64,000 nucleotides of DNA, from positions 124,001 through 188,000 of the forward strand of contig JAFQBK010000016.1 of the NCBI GenBank assembly GCA_017399695.1, in the 5' to 3' direction. Shown one piece after another: positions 18,099-27,773 of the stretch. The translations under genes were made by a program, and so were the position numbers. The notes under the pieces were generated by a model. That model was not told the DNA's origin, did no database searches, and saw nothing but the letters and a program-made list of their open reading frames with translations. Position 1 is the first letter of the stretch; each line of letters opens with the position of its first letter. This stretch comes from Clostridia bacterium. Lineage in GTDB: Bacteria; Bacillota; Clostridia; UBA1381; UBA9506.

Positions 18099-19439
18099 AT
18101 GGTGATGGAAAATATTATTCCAAAGGTTATGCCCCACAATAAAGAAGCGGAACAGTCGATTCTCGGTTCTATGCTGATTGATAAAGAGTGCATTGTATTA
18201 AGCTTTGAAGCGTTAAAGGCCCATGACTTTTATATTGAAGCCAATAAGCTGATTTTTGAAGCAATGCTGGAGCTTTTCAATCGAGATGAACCGATTGATG
18301 TTGTAACTGTCTCTGCTGAGCTATCTTCGCGTGGGAGCTTAGAGATTGTCGGCGGCATTGAATACCTGAGTTATCTTGCGACTACTCTGCCTACAACAGC
18401 AAATTTACGCCAGTACATCGATTTAGTTTTAGATAAATCTGTGCTCAGGCGCTTAATTCGTGTGTCTGGCGATATTTTAGACCAAAGCTACTCCCCTGCC
18501 GGAAATGCGCAAAGCGTGGCAGATGAAGCGGGTCGTTTGATTTTTAATGTGCTTGAAAATCAGGAGCATCGCGGTTTGGTACATATTAAGGATGTTCTTT
18601 TGGACACCCATGATTCTCTTGCGGATTTATATCAGAACAAAGGAAAGCTAACCGGCGTTCCTACAGGTCTTTCTGACCTTGACAAAGAGCTGCATGGTCT
18701 GCAGAAATCCGATTTAATTTTGGTGGCAGCCCGTCCTGCGATGGGTAAAACCAGTTTTGCGTTAAATATTGCTGCAAGCGCTGCGATTAAGGGTGGTGCA
18801 CCGGTAGCAATCTTCAGTCTTGAGATGTCTGCACCGCAGATTGTGTCACGTCTGATTGCGTCAGAAATGCTGATTAACAGCGAGCGTTTGCGCACAGGTG
18901 AGCTGGATGACGATGATTGGGAAAAGATTGCAACATCTTTGAATACGTTAGGTGACGCTCCTATTTATATCAATGATTCAACGAATGTAACAGTAAGTGA
19001 TATTCGTGCAAAATGTCGCCGTCTAAAGCTGGAAAAAGGACTCGGTCTCATCGTCATCGACTATCTACAGTTGATGCAAGGGACACGTTCGGAAAGCCGC
19101 CAGCAAGAGGTTTCGGATATTTCCCGTTCCTTAAAAATTCTTGCAAAAGAATTAAATGTGCCTATTATTACCTTGTCACAGCTTTCTCGTTCACCCGACC
19201 AACGTGCCGAGCATCGTCCGATGCTGAGCGACTTGCGTGAATCGGGCGCAATCGAGCAGGATGCTGATATTGTTCTGTTTTTATACCGTGACGAAGTATA
19301 TAATCCCGATACCGACCAAAAGAATATTGCCGAGTGTATTATCGCCAAGCACAGAAATGGATCCACCGGAACAATTAAACTCGGTTGGGCTGGCAAATAC
19401 ACAAAATTTATGACTTTGGATAAACAACATGAAAGCTAA
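18099..19439 (+). CDS. dnaB: Replicative DNA helicase DnaB
   Basis: Hexameric replication-fork helicase of 446 residues (called DnaC in Bacillus). The N-terminal domain (MPHNKEAEQSILGSML) and the RecA-like ATPase with Walker A ARPAMGKTS near 210-218, Walker B LIVIDYLQLM and DLRESGAIEQDAD are intact. No intein is present. ATG GTG ATG at the start leaves a two-codon ambiguity. The 3' end overlaps tilS by 11 bases. Confidence 0.97.
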   Translation: MVMENIIPKVMPHNKEAEQSILGSMLIDKECIVLSFEALKAHDFYIEANKLIFEAMLELFNRDEPIDVVTVSAELSSRGSLEIVGGIEYLSYLATTLPTTANLRQYIDLVLDKSVLRRLIRVSGDILDQSYSPAGNAQSVADEAGRLIFNVLENQEHRGLVHIKDVLLDTHDSLADLYQNKGKLTGVPTGLSDLDKELHGLQKSDLILVAARPAMGKTSFALNIAASAAIKGGAPVAIFSLEMSAPQIVSRLIASEMLINSERLRTGELDDDDWEKIATSLNTLGDAPIYINDSTNVTVSDIRAKCRRLKLEKGLGLIVIDYLQLMQGTRSESRQQEVSDISRSLKILAKELNVPIITLSQLSRSPDQRAEHRPMLSDLRESGAIEQDADIVLFLYRDEVYNPDTDQKNIAECIIAKHRNGSTGTIKLGWAGKYTKFMTLDKQHES

Positions 19440-20796
19440 TGCACTAACAGAAACAGTTCGAAAAACAATCAAAACATATCTTCCGGCGCTTTCGGGCAAA
19501 AAGGTTTTGGTAGGTTTGTCCGGTGGCGTTGATTCCGTGTGTCTTCTCCACTGTTTATATCAGTTAAAATACGAGTTTTCTTTTACTTTATCTGCCGCAC
19601 ATGTACATCACGGTTTGCGCGGGGCAGAGGCAGACAGAGACGAAACCTTTGCGGAAGAATTCTGCCAAAAGCTTGATATTCCTTTTTATAAAGAACGCTT
19701 TGATGTTTTAGCGTATGCCAAAACAAATAAGCTGTGTGTAGAAGATGCAGGCAGACAAATCAGATACAACTATTTTGAAAAATTAAAAAAAGAATATCAC
19801 TTTGATTACGTCGCAACGGCGCATCATAGTGATGACAACACAGAAACTGTTCTGATGAGGTTTCTACGCGGAAGTGGCATCCACGGTCTCGCCGGCATTC
19901 CGGTCTGTGATAAACGAAACATTATCAGACCTCTTTTATTTGTCAATAAACAAGATATTTTAAGCTATGCTGAAGAATATCAGCTATCCTATGTCACCGA
20001 CTCCAGTAATGAATCTTGTGAATATTTGCGCAATCAAATCAGAAACAGCCTCATTCCTCAGATTGAGGGACTGAATCCGGGATTTAAGCGCTCGCTTGCA
20101 CAAAATATCCGCTTGTATCAGGAGGCAGACGCCTTTCTTTTGGAAATTACTGCAAAAACCTTCGAACGAATTGCATCTGTTCGTAAAGATTATATTATAT
20201 TGAAAAAAAACGATTGGGAAAAAGAACACTCCGCCATTCGTCATCTTCTTTTAAAAGAAGCAATTTTCCGCCTTGCCAATGGATTTTTGCCAGACGGAGA
20301 GAAAATTTATTCCGCAGAAGAACATATCTTTTCAAAATGCGGAATTTTTGAGGTCGGCAGAGGCGTAATGATTACCGTTTGCAATCATAATATTTACGTA
20401 TACAAAGATTCTAATCCAGATGCAGTCTGCTCACCAGTGGTAATGGACACACCGCTTGTCCTGCCAAATGGCACGCTTATTGTGAAAAAAGTCACTAAAA
20501 GAAAAGAAAAAAACAATAATCTAATATATTTAGATGCCGACAAGGTGAAAGACTTAACACTTTCTGTGCGTTGCAGAAAAGACGGAGATTATTTCTATCC
20601 CTTGGGATTTAATCACAAAAAAAGCCTGCAGGATTATTTTGTGGATCATAAAATTCCGCGCTTTTTGCGCGACAGAATCCCGCTTTTAGTATGCGGAGAT
20701 GATATTATTTGGGTTTGTGGACATCGGCAGGATGCGAGGTATCATACCGAGAGCAGCAATCATTTATTAGAAGTTACATATACGGAGGATGAATAA
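19429..20796 (+). CDS. tilS: tRNA(Ile)-lysidine synthase
   Basis: Modifies C34 of the CAU-anticodon tRNA-Ile to lysidine, converting Met to Ile decoding; normally essential. The protein of 455 residues has the PP-loop ATPase motif SGGVDSV near 28-34, a middle linker domain and the full C-terminal TilS domain (DYFVDHKIPRFLRDRIPL). It overlaps dnaB by 11 bases, suggesting translational coupling, and is followed directly by hpt as in Bacillus. Confidence 0.95.
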   Translation: MKANALTETVRKTIKTYLPALSGKKVLVGLSGGVDSVCLLHCLYQLKYEFSFTLSAAHVHHGLRGAEADRDETFAEEFCQKLDIPFYKERFDVLAYAKTNKLCVEDAGRQIRYNYFEKLKKEYHFDYVATAHHSDDNTETVLMRFLRGSGIHGLAGIPVCDKRNIIRPLLFVNKQDILSYAEEYQLSYVTDSSNESCEYLRNQIRNSLIPQIEGLNPGFKRSLAQNIRLYQEADAFLLEITAKTFERIASVRKDYIILKKNDWEKEHSAIRHLLLKEAIFRLANGFLPDGEKIYSAEEHIFSKCGIFEVGRGVMITVCNHNIYVYKDSNPDAVCSPVVMDTPLVLPNGTLIVKKVTKRKEKNNNLIYLDADKVKDLTLSVRCRKDGDYFYPLGFNHKKSLQDYFVDHKIPRFLRDRIPLLVCGDDIIWVCGHRQDARYHTESSNHLLEVTYTEDE

Positions 20797-20797
20797 T

Positions 20798-21337
20798 ATG
20801 CATCAGGATGTAGAGCGTATTTTATTAACAGAAGAAGAAGTTGCAGGTACAATTCAAAAGTTGGCAGACCGCTTAAACGCGGATTATCAGGACAAAGAAG
20901 TACTTTGCGTCTGTGTCTTAAAAGGGAGCGTTATTGTATATAGTGATTTAGTGAGAAAATTCACTTTTCCGGTAACTTTTGACTTTTTAATTGCATCAAG
21001 TTATGAAAGTAGTTCGGTTTCCAGTCATATATTGAAAATAAAAAAGGATTTGGAAACTGATATTAAAGGAAAACATGTACTTATCATCGAAGACATCATC
21101 GACACAGGGCATACCCTGTTCCACTTAAAAAATGAACTGTTAAAGCGCGAGCCGGCAAGCCTTAAAATATGCACACTGCTCGACAAGCCGTCGCGGCGTG
21201 AAGACCCGATGGAAGCTGATTATGTGGGTGCAGTCATCCCGAATGAATTCGTGGTTGGATGTGGGCTTGATTATGACGGTAGATACCGACAATTCCCGTA
21301 TGTCGGAGTATTAAAAAGAGAATGTTACGAAAAATAA
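20798..21337 (+). CDS. hpt: Hypoxanthine phosphoribosyltransferase
   Basis: Purine-salvage enzyme of about 179 residues converting hypoxanthine or guanine plus PRPP to IMP or GMP. The PRPP-binding motif IIEDIIDTGHTL is complete. The ATG at 20798 is chosen because GGAGG at 20784-20788 abuts an earlier in-frame ATG (20789) but is well spaced from this one. It starts one base after the tilS stop and is followed by a promoter for ftsH. Confidence 0.94.
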   Translation: MHQDVERILLTEEEVAGTIQKLADRLNADYQDKEVLCVCVLKGSVIVYSDLVRKFTFPVTFDFLIASSYESSSVSSHILKIKKDLETDIKGKHVLIIEDIIDTGHTLFHLKNELLKREPASLKICTLLDKPSRREDPMEADYVGAVIPNEFVVGCGLDYDGRYRQFPYVGVLKRECYEK

Positions 21338-21369
21338 ATTAACAGTCCGTTAAATTTTTATTTCGTTTC

Positions 21370-21398
21370 TTGTATTTTTTCTTTGTTTGTGTTAGACT
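21370..21398 (+). promoter_or_regulatory. Probable ftsH promoter
   Basis: TTGTAT at 21370-21375, a 17-base spacer, TAGACT at 21393-21398. No CIRCE or CtsR-type repeat is seen here. Confidence 0.5.
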
Positions 21399-21443
21399 AT
21401 GTAACGTTATGTATTTTTGTATTTGATTTAAGGGGTGAATTTT

Positions 21444-23333
21444 TTGAAGAAAAGAATATTCGGCGGTCTGGGTTTTTATATTGTACTCTTTGCTGCCGTT
21501 TTAGCTATGTTTACGATGTTTAATTATGAGCCTGGTATTGAGACGATTCCCTACTCCGAACTCATTACAACGCTCAAAAGCGGTCAGGTCAGCTCGATGG
21601 TTTTAGAAGACCGTACGGCAACTATTACCATAGGCAAAACTGACCCTACGCATCCGGAACGCAATATGCGCATTGCAAATATTCCGTCAATTGGCGTTTT
21701 ATATGCAAATGCCGGTGACGTGATTCAGGAACAGCTTGATAATGGGACTCTCGCTTTAGAGACTCCTGCACCGCAGGCAATGCCGTGGTGGCTGTCGCTT
21801 CTGCCGACGCTCTTAACTGTTGGTATTTTTGTTCTGTTCTGGTTTGTGTTTATGCGCCAGGCAGGCGGCGGTGGCGGAAAGATGATGTCTTTCGGCAAAA
21901 GCAATGCCAAAATGACGCAAAGCGGTGACACCCACGTAAGTTTTAAGGATGTTGCCGGCGCAGATGAGGAAAAAGAAGAACTGGCTGAAATTGTTGAATT
22001 TTTGCGCGATTCCAGACGTTTTGTTGAGCTTGGTGCACGTATTCCGAAAGGAGTCCTGTTGGTAGGTCCTCCGGGAACCGGTAAAACACTGCTTGCAAAA
22101 GCTGTTGCCGGCGAAGCAAAAGTCCCCTTCTTCTCTATCTCCGGTTCGGATTTTGTTGAGATGTTTGTCGGTGTTGGTGCATCGCGTGTGCGTGATTTAT
22201 TTGATCAGGCAAAGAAAAATGCACCGAGTATTATATTTATAGACGAAATTGATGCTGTTGGTCGTCACCGCGGCGCCGGTTTAGGCGGCGGACACGACGA
22301 ACGCGAGCAAACGCTCAATCAGCTCTTGGTTGAAATGGACGGTTTCGGCGTTAATGAGGGAATCATTATCATCGCCGCAACCAACCGACCCGATATTTTA
22401 GACCCGGCACTTCTGCGTCCCGGTCGTTTTGATCGTCAGGTTGTAGTAAACTATCCGGATGCAAAAGGCCGCGAGGAAGTATTAAAGGTACATTCCCGCG
22501 GAAAGCCTTTGGCAAAAGATGTGGATTTGTCCATTTTGGCAAAATCAACTGCCGGCTTTAGTGGCGCTGACCTCGAAAACCTGATGAATGAGGCTGCTCT
22601 ACTCGCGGCAAAGCTTGGTAAAAAACAGATTGGTATGGAAGAACTCGAGGGATCGATTACTAAAGTCATTGCAGGTCCGGAAAAGAAATCCAAAGTCATT
22701 TCGGATAAGGATAAGAAAATTACCGCTTACCATGAGGCAGGTCACGCAATTGTTCAGAAAATGATTCCAGACGGCGACCCGGTACACGAAATTTCAATTA
22801 TTCCCCGTGGTCGTGCGGCAGGCTATACGCTTTCTCTTCCCAAGGAAGATAAAAACCATCTGACAAAGAAAGAAATGCTCGGTAATATCCTGACACTTTT
22901 GGGCGGCCGCGCGGCTGAACAAATTGTTTTGGACGATATTTGCACCGGAGCTTCTAATGACATTGAGCGCGCGACAAAGATTGCTCGCGAAATGGTAACA
23001 AAGTTCGGCATGAGCGATACTTTAGGTCCAATTAGCTATGCTTCCGAAAACGATGAAGTCTTCATTGGCATGAGCTATGGTCAGGCGCGTAATTACAGCG
23101 AAGAAATTGCTGCTAAAATTGACGCAGAGGTCCGCTCGATTATCGATAACGCTTACCAGAACTGCTTAAAGATATTAAATGAAAATATCATAAAGCTTCA
23201 CAATGTAGCAAATGCCTTAATCGAAACGGAAAAACTGGATGCCGATGAGTTTGAACGTATTTTTGCTTTAGACGAGATTTCTGACAAAGTGGAAGATGAG
23301 CTCTTAGAAACCGCAGAAACAGAAAATGAATAA
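21444..23333 (+). CDS. ftsH: ATP-dependent zinc metalloprotease FtsH
   Basis: Membrane AAA+ protease of about 629 residues that degrades unassembled membrane proteins and some regulators. Two N-terminal transmembrane helices (about 6-25 and 115-135) flank the small extracytoplasmic domain. The AAA module has Walker A GPPGTGKT near 207-214 and [10 protein letters not shown]; the zinc site is HEAGH near 430. The TTG at 21444 is preferred to a GTG at 21435, because AAGGGG (21430-21435) overlaps the GTG and is 8 bases from the TTG. It is a single-gene unit ended by a strong terminator. Confidence 0.97.
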   Translation: MKKRIFGGLGFYIVLFAAVLAMFTMFNYEPGIETIPYSELITTLKSGQVSSMVLEDRTATITIGKTDPTHPERNMRIANIPSIGVLYANAGDVIQEQLDNGTLALETPAPQAMPWWLSLLPTLLTVGIFVLFWFVFMRQAGGGGGKMMSFGKSNAKMTQSGDTHVSFKDVAGADEEKEELAEIVEFLRDSRRFVELGARIPKGVLLVGPPGTGKTLLAKAVAGEAKVPFFSISGSDFVEMFVGVGASRVRDLFDQAKKNAPSIIFIDEIDAVGRHRGAGLGGGHDEREQTLNQLLVEMDGFGVNEGIIIIAATNRPDILDPALLRPGRFDRQVVVNYPDAKGREEVLKVHSRGKPLAKDVDLSILAKSTAGFSGADLENLMNEAALLAAKLGKKQIGMEELEGSITKVIAGPEKKSKVISDKDKKITAYHEAGHAIVQKMIPDGDPVHEISIIPRGRAAGYTLSLPKEDKNHLTKKEMLGNILTLLGGRAAEQIVLDDICTGASNDIERATKIAREMVTKFGMSDTLGPISYASENDEVFIGMSYGQARNYSEEIAAKIDAEVRSIIDNAYQNCLKILNENIIKLHNVANALIETEKLDADEFERIFALDEISDKVEDELLETAETENE

Positions 23334-23339
23334 AAATTG

Positions 23340-23370
23340 CGCCCCAAATTCTTTTTCGGGGCGTTTTTTT
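23340..23370 (+). terminator. ftsH terminator
   Basis: CGCCCC (23340-23345) pairs with GGGGCG (23358-23363), followed by seven T. Confidence 0.85.
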
Positions 23371-23389
23371 GTGATTTTTTTTACTTTAG

Positions 23390-23418
23390 TTGACAGTTTT
23401 TTTTAGATTTGGTATAAT
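23390..23418 (+). promoter_or_regulatory. Consensus promoter of coaX
   Basis: TTGACA at 23390-23395, a 17-base spacer, TATAAT at 23413-23418. Both elements are perfect. Confidence 0.9.
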
Positions 23419-23450
23419 GAGCACATCAAAAAAACGAAGGAATGAAAGCT

Positions 23451-24218
23451 ATGATTCTGACAATAGACATTGGAAATACAAACATTGTTTTAGGTGGCTT
23501 TAAGGATGATGAGCTTGTGTTTGTTTCACGCATTGCTACAAATCCGTCAAAAACAGAAGATGAGTATGCAACAAAAATTCGCAGCATCCTCTCTTTGCAC
23601 GGTATCGAGCAGGCTTCTGTCAGTGGTGCAATTATTTCTTCTGTCGTACCGCCTCTTAACGATATCATAAAAAAAGCAATTCATATGGTTTATCATATCG
23701 ATGCTCTCTTGGTTGCACCGGGGATTAAAACCGGTATAAACATTAAATGTGATGACCCATCTTCGGTCGGCGCCGATATGATTTGCGCCTGTGTTGCTAC
23801 GCATAAGCTCTATGGCAGCCCTTCGCTCATTATTGATATGGGAACGGCTACAAAAATGATGCTGATGGATGATAGCGGCGCTTTCTGCGGTGCATCCATC
23901 GCTCCCGGTGTAAATATTGCTCTTAAGGCTTTAAGTTCGGGAACGGCTCTTCTTCCGCAAATTCCGCTGACCAAACCAAGGTCTGCCATTGGAAAGAACA
24001 CTGCTGACTGTATGATTTCCGGCGTCGTGTACGGAAATGCTTGCAGTATTGATGGAATGATTGACCTGTTCTGTGCAGAATACGGTAAAGTTTTAAATGT
24101 ATACGCTACCGGAGGTTTATCAACCAAAATAATTCCGCATTGCAGACATCAGGTAACGATTGATGAAAATCTGCTGTTAAAAGGTTTAAATATCATATAC
24201 AAATTAAATCAAAAATAA
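23451..24218 (+). CDS. coaX: Type III pantothenate kinase
   Basis: Phosphorylates pantothenate, the first step of coenzyme A synthesis; ASKHA-fold enzyme of about 255 residues. The phosphate loop DIGNTNIVLG is at the N-terminus and DMGTATK and the GGLSTKI segment are present. The ATG at 23451 is used because GAAGGA touches an in-frame ATG at 23442 and is properly spaced from the later one. It is transcribed with the ECF transporter component after it. Confidence 0.95.
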   Translation: MILTIDIGNTNIVLGGFKDDELVFVSRIATNPSKTEDEYATKIRSILSLHGIEQASVSGAIISSVVPPLNDIIKKAIHMVYHIDALLVAPGIKTGINIKCDDPSSVGADMICACVATHKLYGSPSLIIDMGTATKMMLMDDSGAFCGASIAPGVNIALKALSSGTALLPQIPLTKPRSAIGKNTADCMISGVVYGNACSIDGMIDLFCAEYGKVLNVYATGGLSTKIIPHCRHQVTIDENLLLKGLNIIYKLNQK

Positions 24219-24300
24219 GCGTATATGTCTTCTTTAGAAGTTCATATAAAATTTTATGCGTTGTATCGCTAAATGCGAACGACAGCAAGGAGGATTTTTT

Positions 24301-24882
24301 ATGAGGAAAGAAACATCAACAAAAAACATGGTACTTGGTGCAGTAATGACGGCGTTGGTTATTGTGTTCCAGCTTGTCGGTACATACACCACATTTTTCG
24401 GACCGTTTTCAACCGCATTGGCCTTGATTCCGATCGTCATCGGATCTGCACTGTGCGGAGTCGGGATTGGCACATGGCTTGGATTTGTATTTGGTTTCGT
24501 TGTTTTAATTAGCGGCGGAGCAAATCTGTTTTTTCCATTTCATTTCTGGGGAACAATTATAACTGTTTTAGTCAAGGGTATGGCCTGCGGACTAGCTGCC
24601 GGTGTAGCATACAATCTGCTGAAAAAATTTAATTCCATTTTAGCAGTTGTAGCTGCTGCAATTGTTTGCCCCATTGTAAACACTTCTGTATTTTTATTAG
24701 GATGTGCAATTTTCTTTTTAAGCAGCGCAAATGGCATCGCAGAGGTCTTGAAATTACAGGTATCAGGATTTGATGTTTTTTGGGCTTTAGCTACTGCAAA
24801 TTTCATTTTTGAAATTGGTATGAATTTGGTTTTAAGTCCAATCATTGTTCGTTTAATCGGTTTGCGACAAATAAAGAATTAA
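24301..24882 (+). CDS. ECF transporter substrate-binding (S) component, possibly for pantothenate
   Basis: Integral membrane protein of 193 residues with about six transmembrane helices, matching S components of energy-coupling-factor vitamin transporters. It lies 82 bases after coaX in the same direction and ends at the shared terminator, so uptake of pantothenate or a related vitamin is a reasonable inference. The shared ATPases and T subunit (ecfA, ecfT) are not in the window, as expected for a group II ECF system. The ATG at 24301 follows AAGGAGG; an upstream in-frame ATG (24256) has no such site. Confidence 0.82.
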   Translation: MRKETSTKNMVLGAVMTALVIVFQLVGTYTTFFGPFSTALALIPIVIGSALCGVGIGTWLGFVFGFVVLISGGANLFFPFHFWGTIITVLVKGMACGLAAGVAYNLLKKFNSILAVVAAAIVCPIVNTSVFLLGCAIFFLSSANGIAEVLKLQVSGFDVFWALATANFIFEIGMNLVLSPIIVRLIGLRQIKN

Positions 24883-24888
24883 AAAATG

Positions 24889-24918
24889 AAGCGGTAGCTA
24901 CGGCTACCGCTTTTTTAT
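24889..24918. terminator. Bidirectional terminator between the ECF gene and spoIIR
   Basis: AAGCGGTAGC (24889-24898), loop TACG, GCTACCGCTT (24903-24912), with A and T runs outside. It serves convergent genes and touches the spoIIR stop. Confidence 0.85.
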
Positions 24919-25526
24919 CCGCAAATGGCGTGTTTTAATTCCTGCCACCATTCGACCAGTTTAAATGCAGGTTTTATTTTTATATTTTCCTCGTCACAAA
25001 TTAACGCATAGTTTTCTTTTCCCATTCCTTCTTCCAATTTCTTTAAATCCTGTGCTTTGATTTCTCCTCTGGTTTCATTGGTAAAACAAAGTGGCGGCGA
25101 CATCACACACCACCAGTTTTCACCTTTTGCATTTCCTAATAAAATCCTAACTGCATCATATTCCCCCGCCGGTAGAATAATATTTTCATATTGTTTCGTC
25201 GGAAAATAACACTTTTCAAACGATATTTTACACTCATAGTCTTTATTGTATTTTTTTAGAACCATTTCAGTTATTTTCGTTATCTCATCAAAATGTTCAC
25301 GGAACACCTCTTTATTACATTCTACATTTAATTCAGCGATATAGGCCAAAACGGCATCTCTTACGGCAAGTTTTGCCGCCTGGTCAGACTCGCTGTCCGA
25401 GTTTGCAACAATATGAAGACGCACTAAACACGATGATATACTGTCTACTGCCGCTTCCGAGCCAATAATCCAAACAAAAACACAGAATAATGCGAGCAAT
25501 GTAATTGTTAAACCCTTATGTTTCAT
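24915..25526 (-). CDS. spoIIR: Stage II sporulation protein R
   Basis: Forespore signalling protein of about 203 residues. In Bacillus it is made under sigma-F, secreted into the intermembrane space and triggers SpoIIGA to process pro-sigma-E in the mother cell. Here an N-terminal hydrophobic segment (about 6-24) precedes the family region LVRLHIVANSDSESDQAAKLAVRD. The start at 25526 is set by GGAGG just upstream. The gene is single and divergent from argC. I could not fit a convincing sigma-F promoter; a short perfect hairpin lies in the upstream region. Its presence supports endospore formation. Confidence 0.93.
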   Translation of the reverse strand: MKHKGLTITLLALFCVFVWIIGSEAAVDSISSCLVRLHIVANSDSESDQAAKLAVRDAVLAYIAELNVECNKEVFREHFDEITKITEMVLKKYNKDYECKISFEKCYFPTKQYENIILPAGEYDAVRILLGNAKGENWWCVMSPPLCFTNETRGEIKAQDLKKLEEGMGKENYALICDEENIKIKPAFKLVEWWQELKHAICG

Positions 25527-25573
25527 AGACTTTCCTCCAAATCTTGTTCTTGTCATCATTATTGACAAAAAAA

Positions 25574-25591
25574 TTTAGGATAAAACCTAAA
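25574..25591 (-). promoter_or_regulatory. Short inverted repeat upstream of spoIIR
   Basis: TTTAGG (25574-25579) and CCTAAA (25586-25591) around ATAAAA. It lies between the spoIIR start and the argC ARG boxes. Operator or chance; no further support. Confidence 0.3.
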
Positions 25592-25609
25592 TATTTTATA
25601 AAATAGCTA

Positions 25610-25645
25610 TTGCATTTTTATACATAGTTGTTGTATAATAATACA
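25610..25645 (+). promoter_or_regulatory. argC promoter covered by two ARG boxes
   Basis: Box 1, TGCATTTTTATACA (25611-25624), and box 2, TGTATAATAATACA (25632-25645), both fit the ArgR pattern TGNAT-N4-ATNCA. Their centres are 21 bp apart, two helical turns, the spacing typical for an ArgR hexamer. A promoter with TTGCAT (25610-25615), an 18-base spacer and TATAAT (25634-25639) is overlaid: box 1 covers the -35 and box 2 contains the -10. Repression by ArgR-arginine is the natural reading. Confidence 0.85.
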
Positions 25646-25689
25646 AGTTATGTAAAACTTATCAAATTTCGCTGAAAGGAAATGTTATT

Positions 25690-26727
25690 ATGGTTCGTGT
25701 TGGAATTTTAGGCGCAACAGGTTATGCAGGCATTGAGCTTGTTCGTATTTTATCTGCCCACAAAGGGGTTAAGCTTACGATGCTGGTATCCCAAACCTAC
25801 AAAGATATGAAAATTTCCGAGGTTTATCCGTCTCTTCGCGGCGTTTGCGATATTGTTTGCGAAGAGCTTGACAGTGATAAAGCTGCCGCGAATTGCGATG
25901 TTGTCTTCACTGCTCTGCCGCACGGCGCATCAAAAGAAGTAATCCCGGCCTTATATGAAAAAGGCTTGACGGTCATTGACCTGTCCGGAGATTTCAGATA
26001 TAACGATAAAGATGTATATGCAAAATGGTACAATCAGGAGCACTCCAGCCCAGAGCTTTTAGATGTTTCCGTTTATGGTCTGCCGGAGCTTCACAGAGAA
26101 GAAATTAAAAAGACGCGCTTAATCGGAAACCCCGGTTGCTATACCACCTGCTCTATTATGGGTCTTGCCGCACTTTTAGCAAACGGTGCAGTTGAAACCA
26201 AGAACATCATTATCGATGCAAAATCCGGAGTATCCGGTGCCGGCAGAGGTTTGGGTCTTGATTATCATTTCTGCGAATGTACTGAAAATATGAAGGCGTA
26301 TAAAATTGGTACGCACCGCCATACTTCTGAAATTGAACAGGAACTTTCTTTGATTGCAAAGGAAGACATCACTCTTTCCTTTACTCCGCATCTTGTTCCA
26401 ATGAAGCGCGGCATCCTTGCAACAATTTATGCTAACCTGAAAAAGCCGTATACCAAAGACGAATTAATTGCAATGGTTAAGGATTTCTATAAAAATGAAT
26501 ATTTTGTCCGTGTTTATGATAAAGGTCTGCCGGAAACCAACCACGTTGCAGGTTCAAACTTCATCGATATCGGACTTGAAGTGGATGAGCGCTTAAATCG
26601 CGTCGTTGTCGTTTCTGCAATTGACAACCTGATTAAAGGTGCCGCAGGTCAGGCGGTACAAAATATGAACTTAATTTTTGGCTTTGAGGAAACCGAAGGG
26701 CTTACAAACGCCGGACTGTACTTATAA
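25690..26727 (+). CDS. argC: N-acetyl-gamma-glutamyl-phosphate reductase
   Basis: Third step of arginine synthesis: NADPH-dependent reduction of N-acetylglutamyl phosphate. The protein has 345 residues with the N-terminal GATGYAG nucleotide motif and the catalytic NPGCYTT segment with its Cys near 150. GAAAGGA precedes the ATG. It is co-transcribed with argB after 13 bases, under the paired ARG boxes. argJ, argD and argF are not in the window. Confidence 0.96.
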   Translation: MVRVGILGATGYAGIELVRILSAHKGVKLTMLVSQTYKDMKISEVYPSLRGVCDIVCEELDSDKAAANCDVVFTALPHGASKEVIPALYEKGLTVIDLSGDFRYNDKDVYAKWYNQEHSSPELLDVSVYGLPELHREEIKKTRLIGNPGCYTTCSIMGLAALLANGAVETKNIIIDAKSGVSGAGRGLGLDYHFCECTENMKAYKIGTHRHTSEIEQELSLIAKEDITLSFTPHLVPMKRGILATIYANLKKPYTKDELIAMVKDFYKNEYFVRVYDKGLPETNHVAGSNFIDIGLEVDERLNRVVVVSAIDNLIKGAAGQAVQNMNLIFGFEETEGLTNAGLYL

Positions 26728-26740
26728 AGGAGTGAATCAA

Positions 26741-27619
26741 ATGCAAAATACAATGGAGCATTTAATTGAACGGGCGGGCATCTTAATTGAGGCACTTCCC
26801 TACATACAAAAGCTTTACAACAAGACCATCGTCGTAAAATACGGCGGCAACGCAATGATTAACGAAGACCTTAAAAATTCCGTAATGGAAGATGTCACTT
26901 TGTTAAAATATGTCGGTATGCACCCGGTTATCGTACATGGCGGCGGTCCTGATATTACGGCAGCACTTAATACTTATCACATTGAGAGTCATTTTCAAAA
27001 TGGTCTTCGCGTAACAGATGAAGAAACGATGCGCATTGCGCAGATGGTTTTGGTTGGTAAAACAAATAAGGAGATTGTCTCCTTGGTCAACAAAAAAGGC
27101 GGTAAAGCCATCGGTCTTTGCGGCATTGACGGCGGTTTGATTGAATGTGAACCTCTCCGCGAAGACAGCGAAGGCAATCCAATTGATGTCGGTTTTGTTG
27201 GAAAGATTGTCGGTATCAATAAAAAAATGCTTGAGACAATGGCAACGGATGAATATATTCCGATTATTGCTCCCATAGGCACAGATAAAAACGGTCAAAG
27301 CTATAACATTAACGCAGATACCGTCGCAAGTGCTGTTGCAACTGCAATTCGGGCTGAAAAGCTGATTTACTTGACAGATGTTGAGGGCGTAAAGGATAAC
27401 GATGGTAACATTATTTACGAAATTAGCACGGATGATGCTGATAAGCTTATCGAAGACGGCACGGTAAGTGGCGGTATGATCCCGAAAGTACGTGCTTGTA
27501 CCGAGGCTGTGGACGAAGGCGTTAATCGTGTTCATATCATCGACGGTAGAATCCTCCACTCGATTCTTCTTGAAATCTTTACCGATACCGGTATTGGAAC
27601 CATGTTTAAAAAAGCATAA
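26741..27619 (+). CDS. argB: Acetylglutamate kinase
   Basis: Second step of arginine synthesis, phosphorylating N-acetylglutamate; amino-acid-kinase fold, 292 residues. KYGGNAM near the N-terminus, VHGGGPDI and the C-terminal GGMIPKV motif are intact. The N-terminal extension before KYGGNAM resembles that of arginine-sensitive hexameric enzymes, so feedback inhibition by arginine is plausible. The ATG at 26741 follows AAAGGAG. The pair ends at a terminator. Confidence 0.96.
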   Translation: MQNTMEHLIERAGILIEALPYIQKLYNKTIVVKYGGNAMINEDLKNSVMEDVTLLKYVGMHPVIVHGGGPDITAALNTYHIESHFQNGLRVTDEETMRIAQMVLVGKTNKEIVSLVNKKGGKAIGLCGIDGGLIECEPLREDSEGNPIDVGFVGKIVGINKKMLETMATDEYIPIIAPIGTDKNGQSYNINADTVASAVATAIRAEKLIYLTDVEGVKDNDGNIIYEISTDDADKLIEDGTVSGGMIPKVRACTEAVDEGVNRVHIIDGRILHSILLEIFTDTGIGTMFKKA

Positions 27620-27630
27620 TTGAATTAAAT

Positions 27631-27670
27631 CTTCCGTATGGTTTTAAGCTGTACGGAAGTTTTCTTTTTT
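27631..27670 (+). terminator. argCB terminator
   Basis: CTTCCGTA (27631-27638) pairs with TACGGAAG (27652-27659), followed by TTTTCTTTTTT. Confidence 0.8.
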
Positions 27671-27692
27671 ATGCGAAAAAATGTCTATTCAC

Positions 27693-27721
27693 TTGACAAA
27701 ACGGGAAAAATATACTAACAT
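27693..27721 (+). promoter_or_regulatory. Promoter of the suf-like pair
   Basis: TTGACA at 27693-27698, a 17-base spacer, TAACAT at 27716-27721. No IscR-like site is evident. Confidence 0.6.
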
Positions 27722-27773
27722 TATTATGATATAGCCAAAAGTAAATTATGGCGTAAAAGGAAGGAAAATACCT

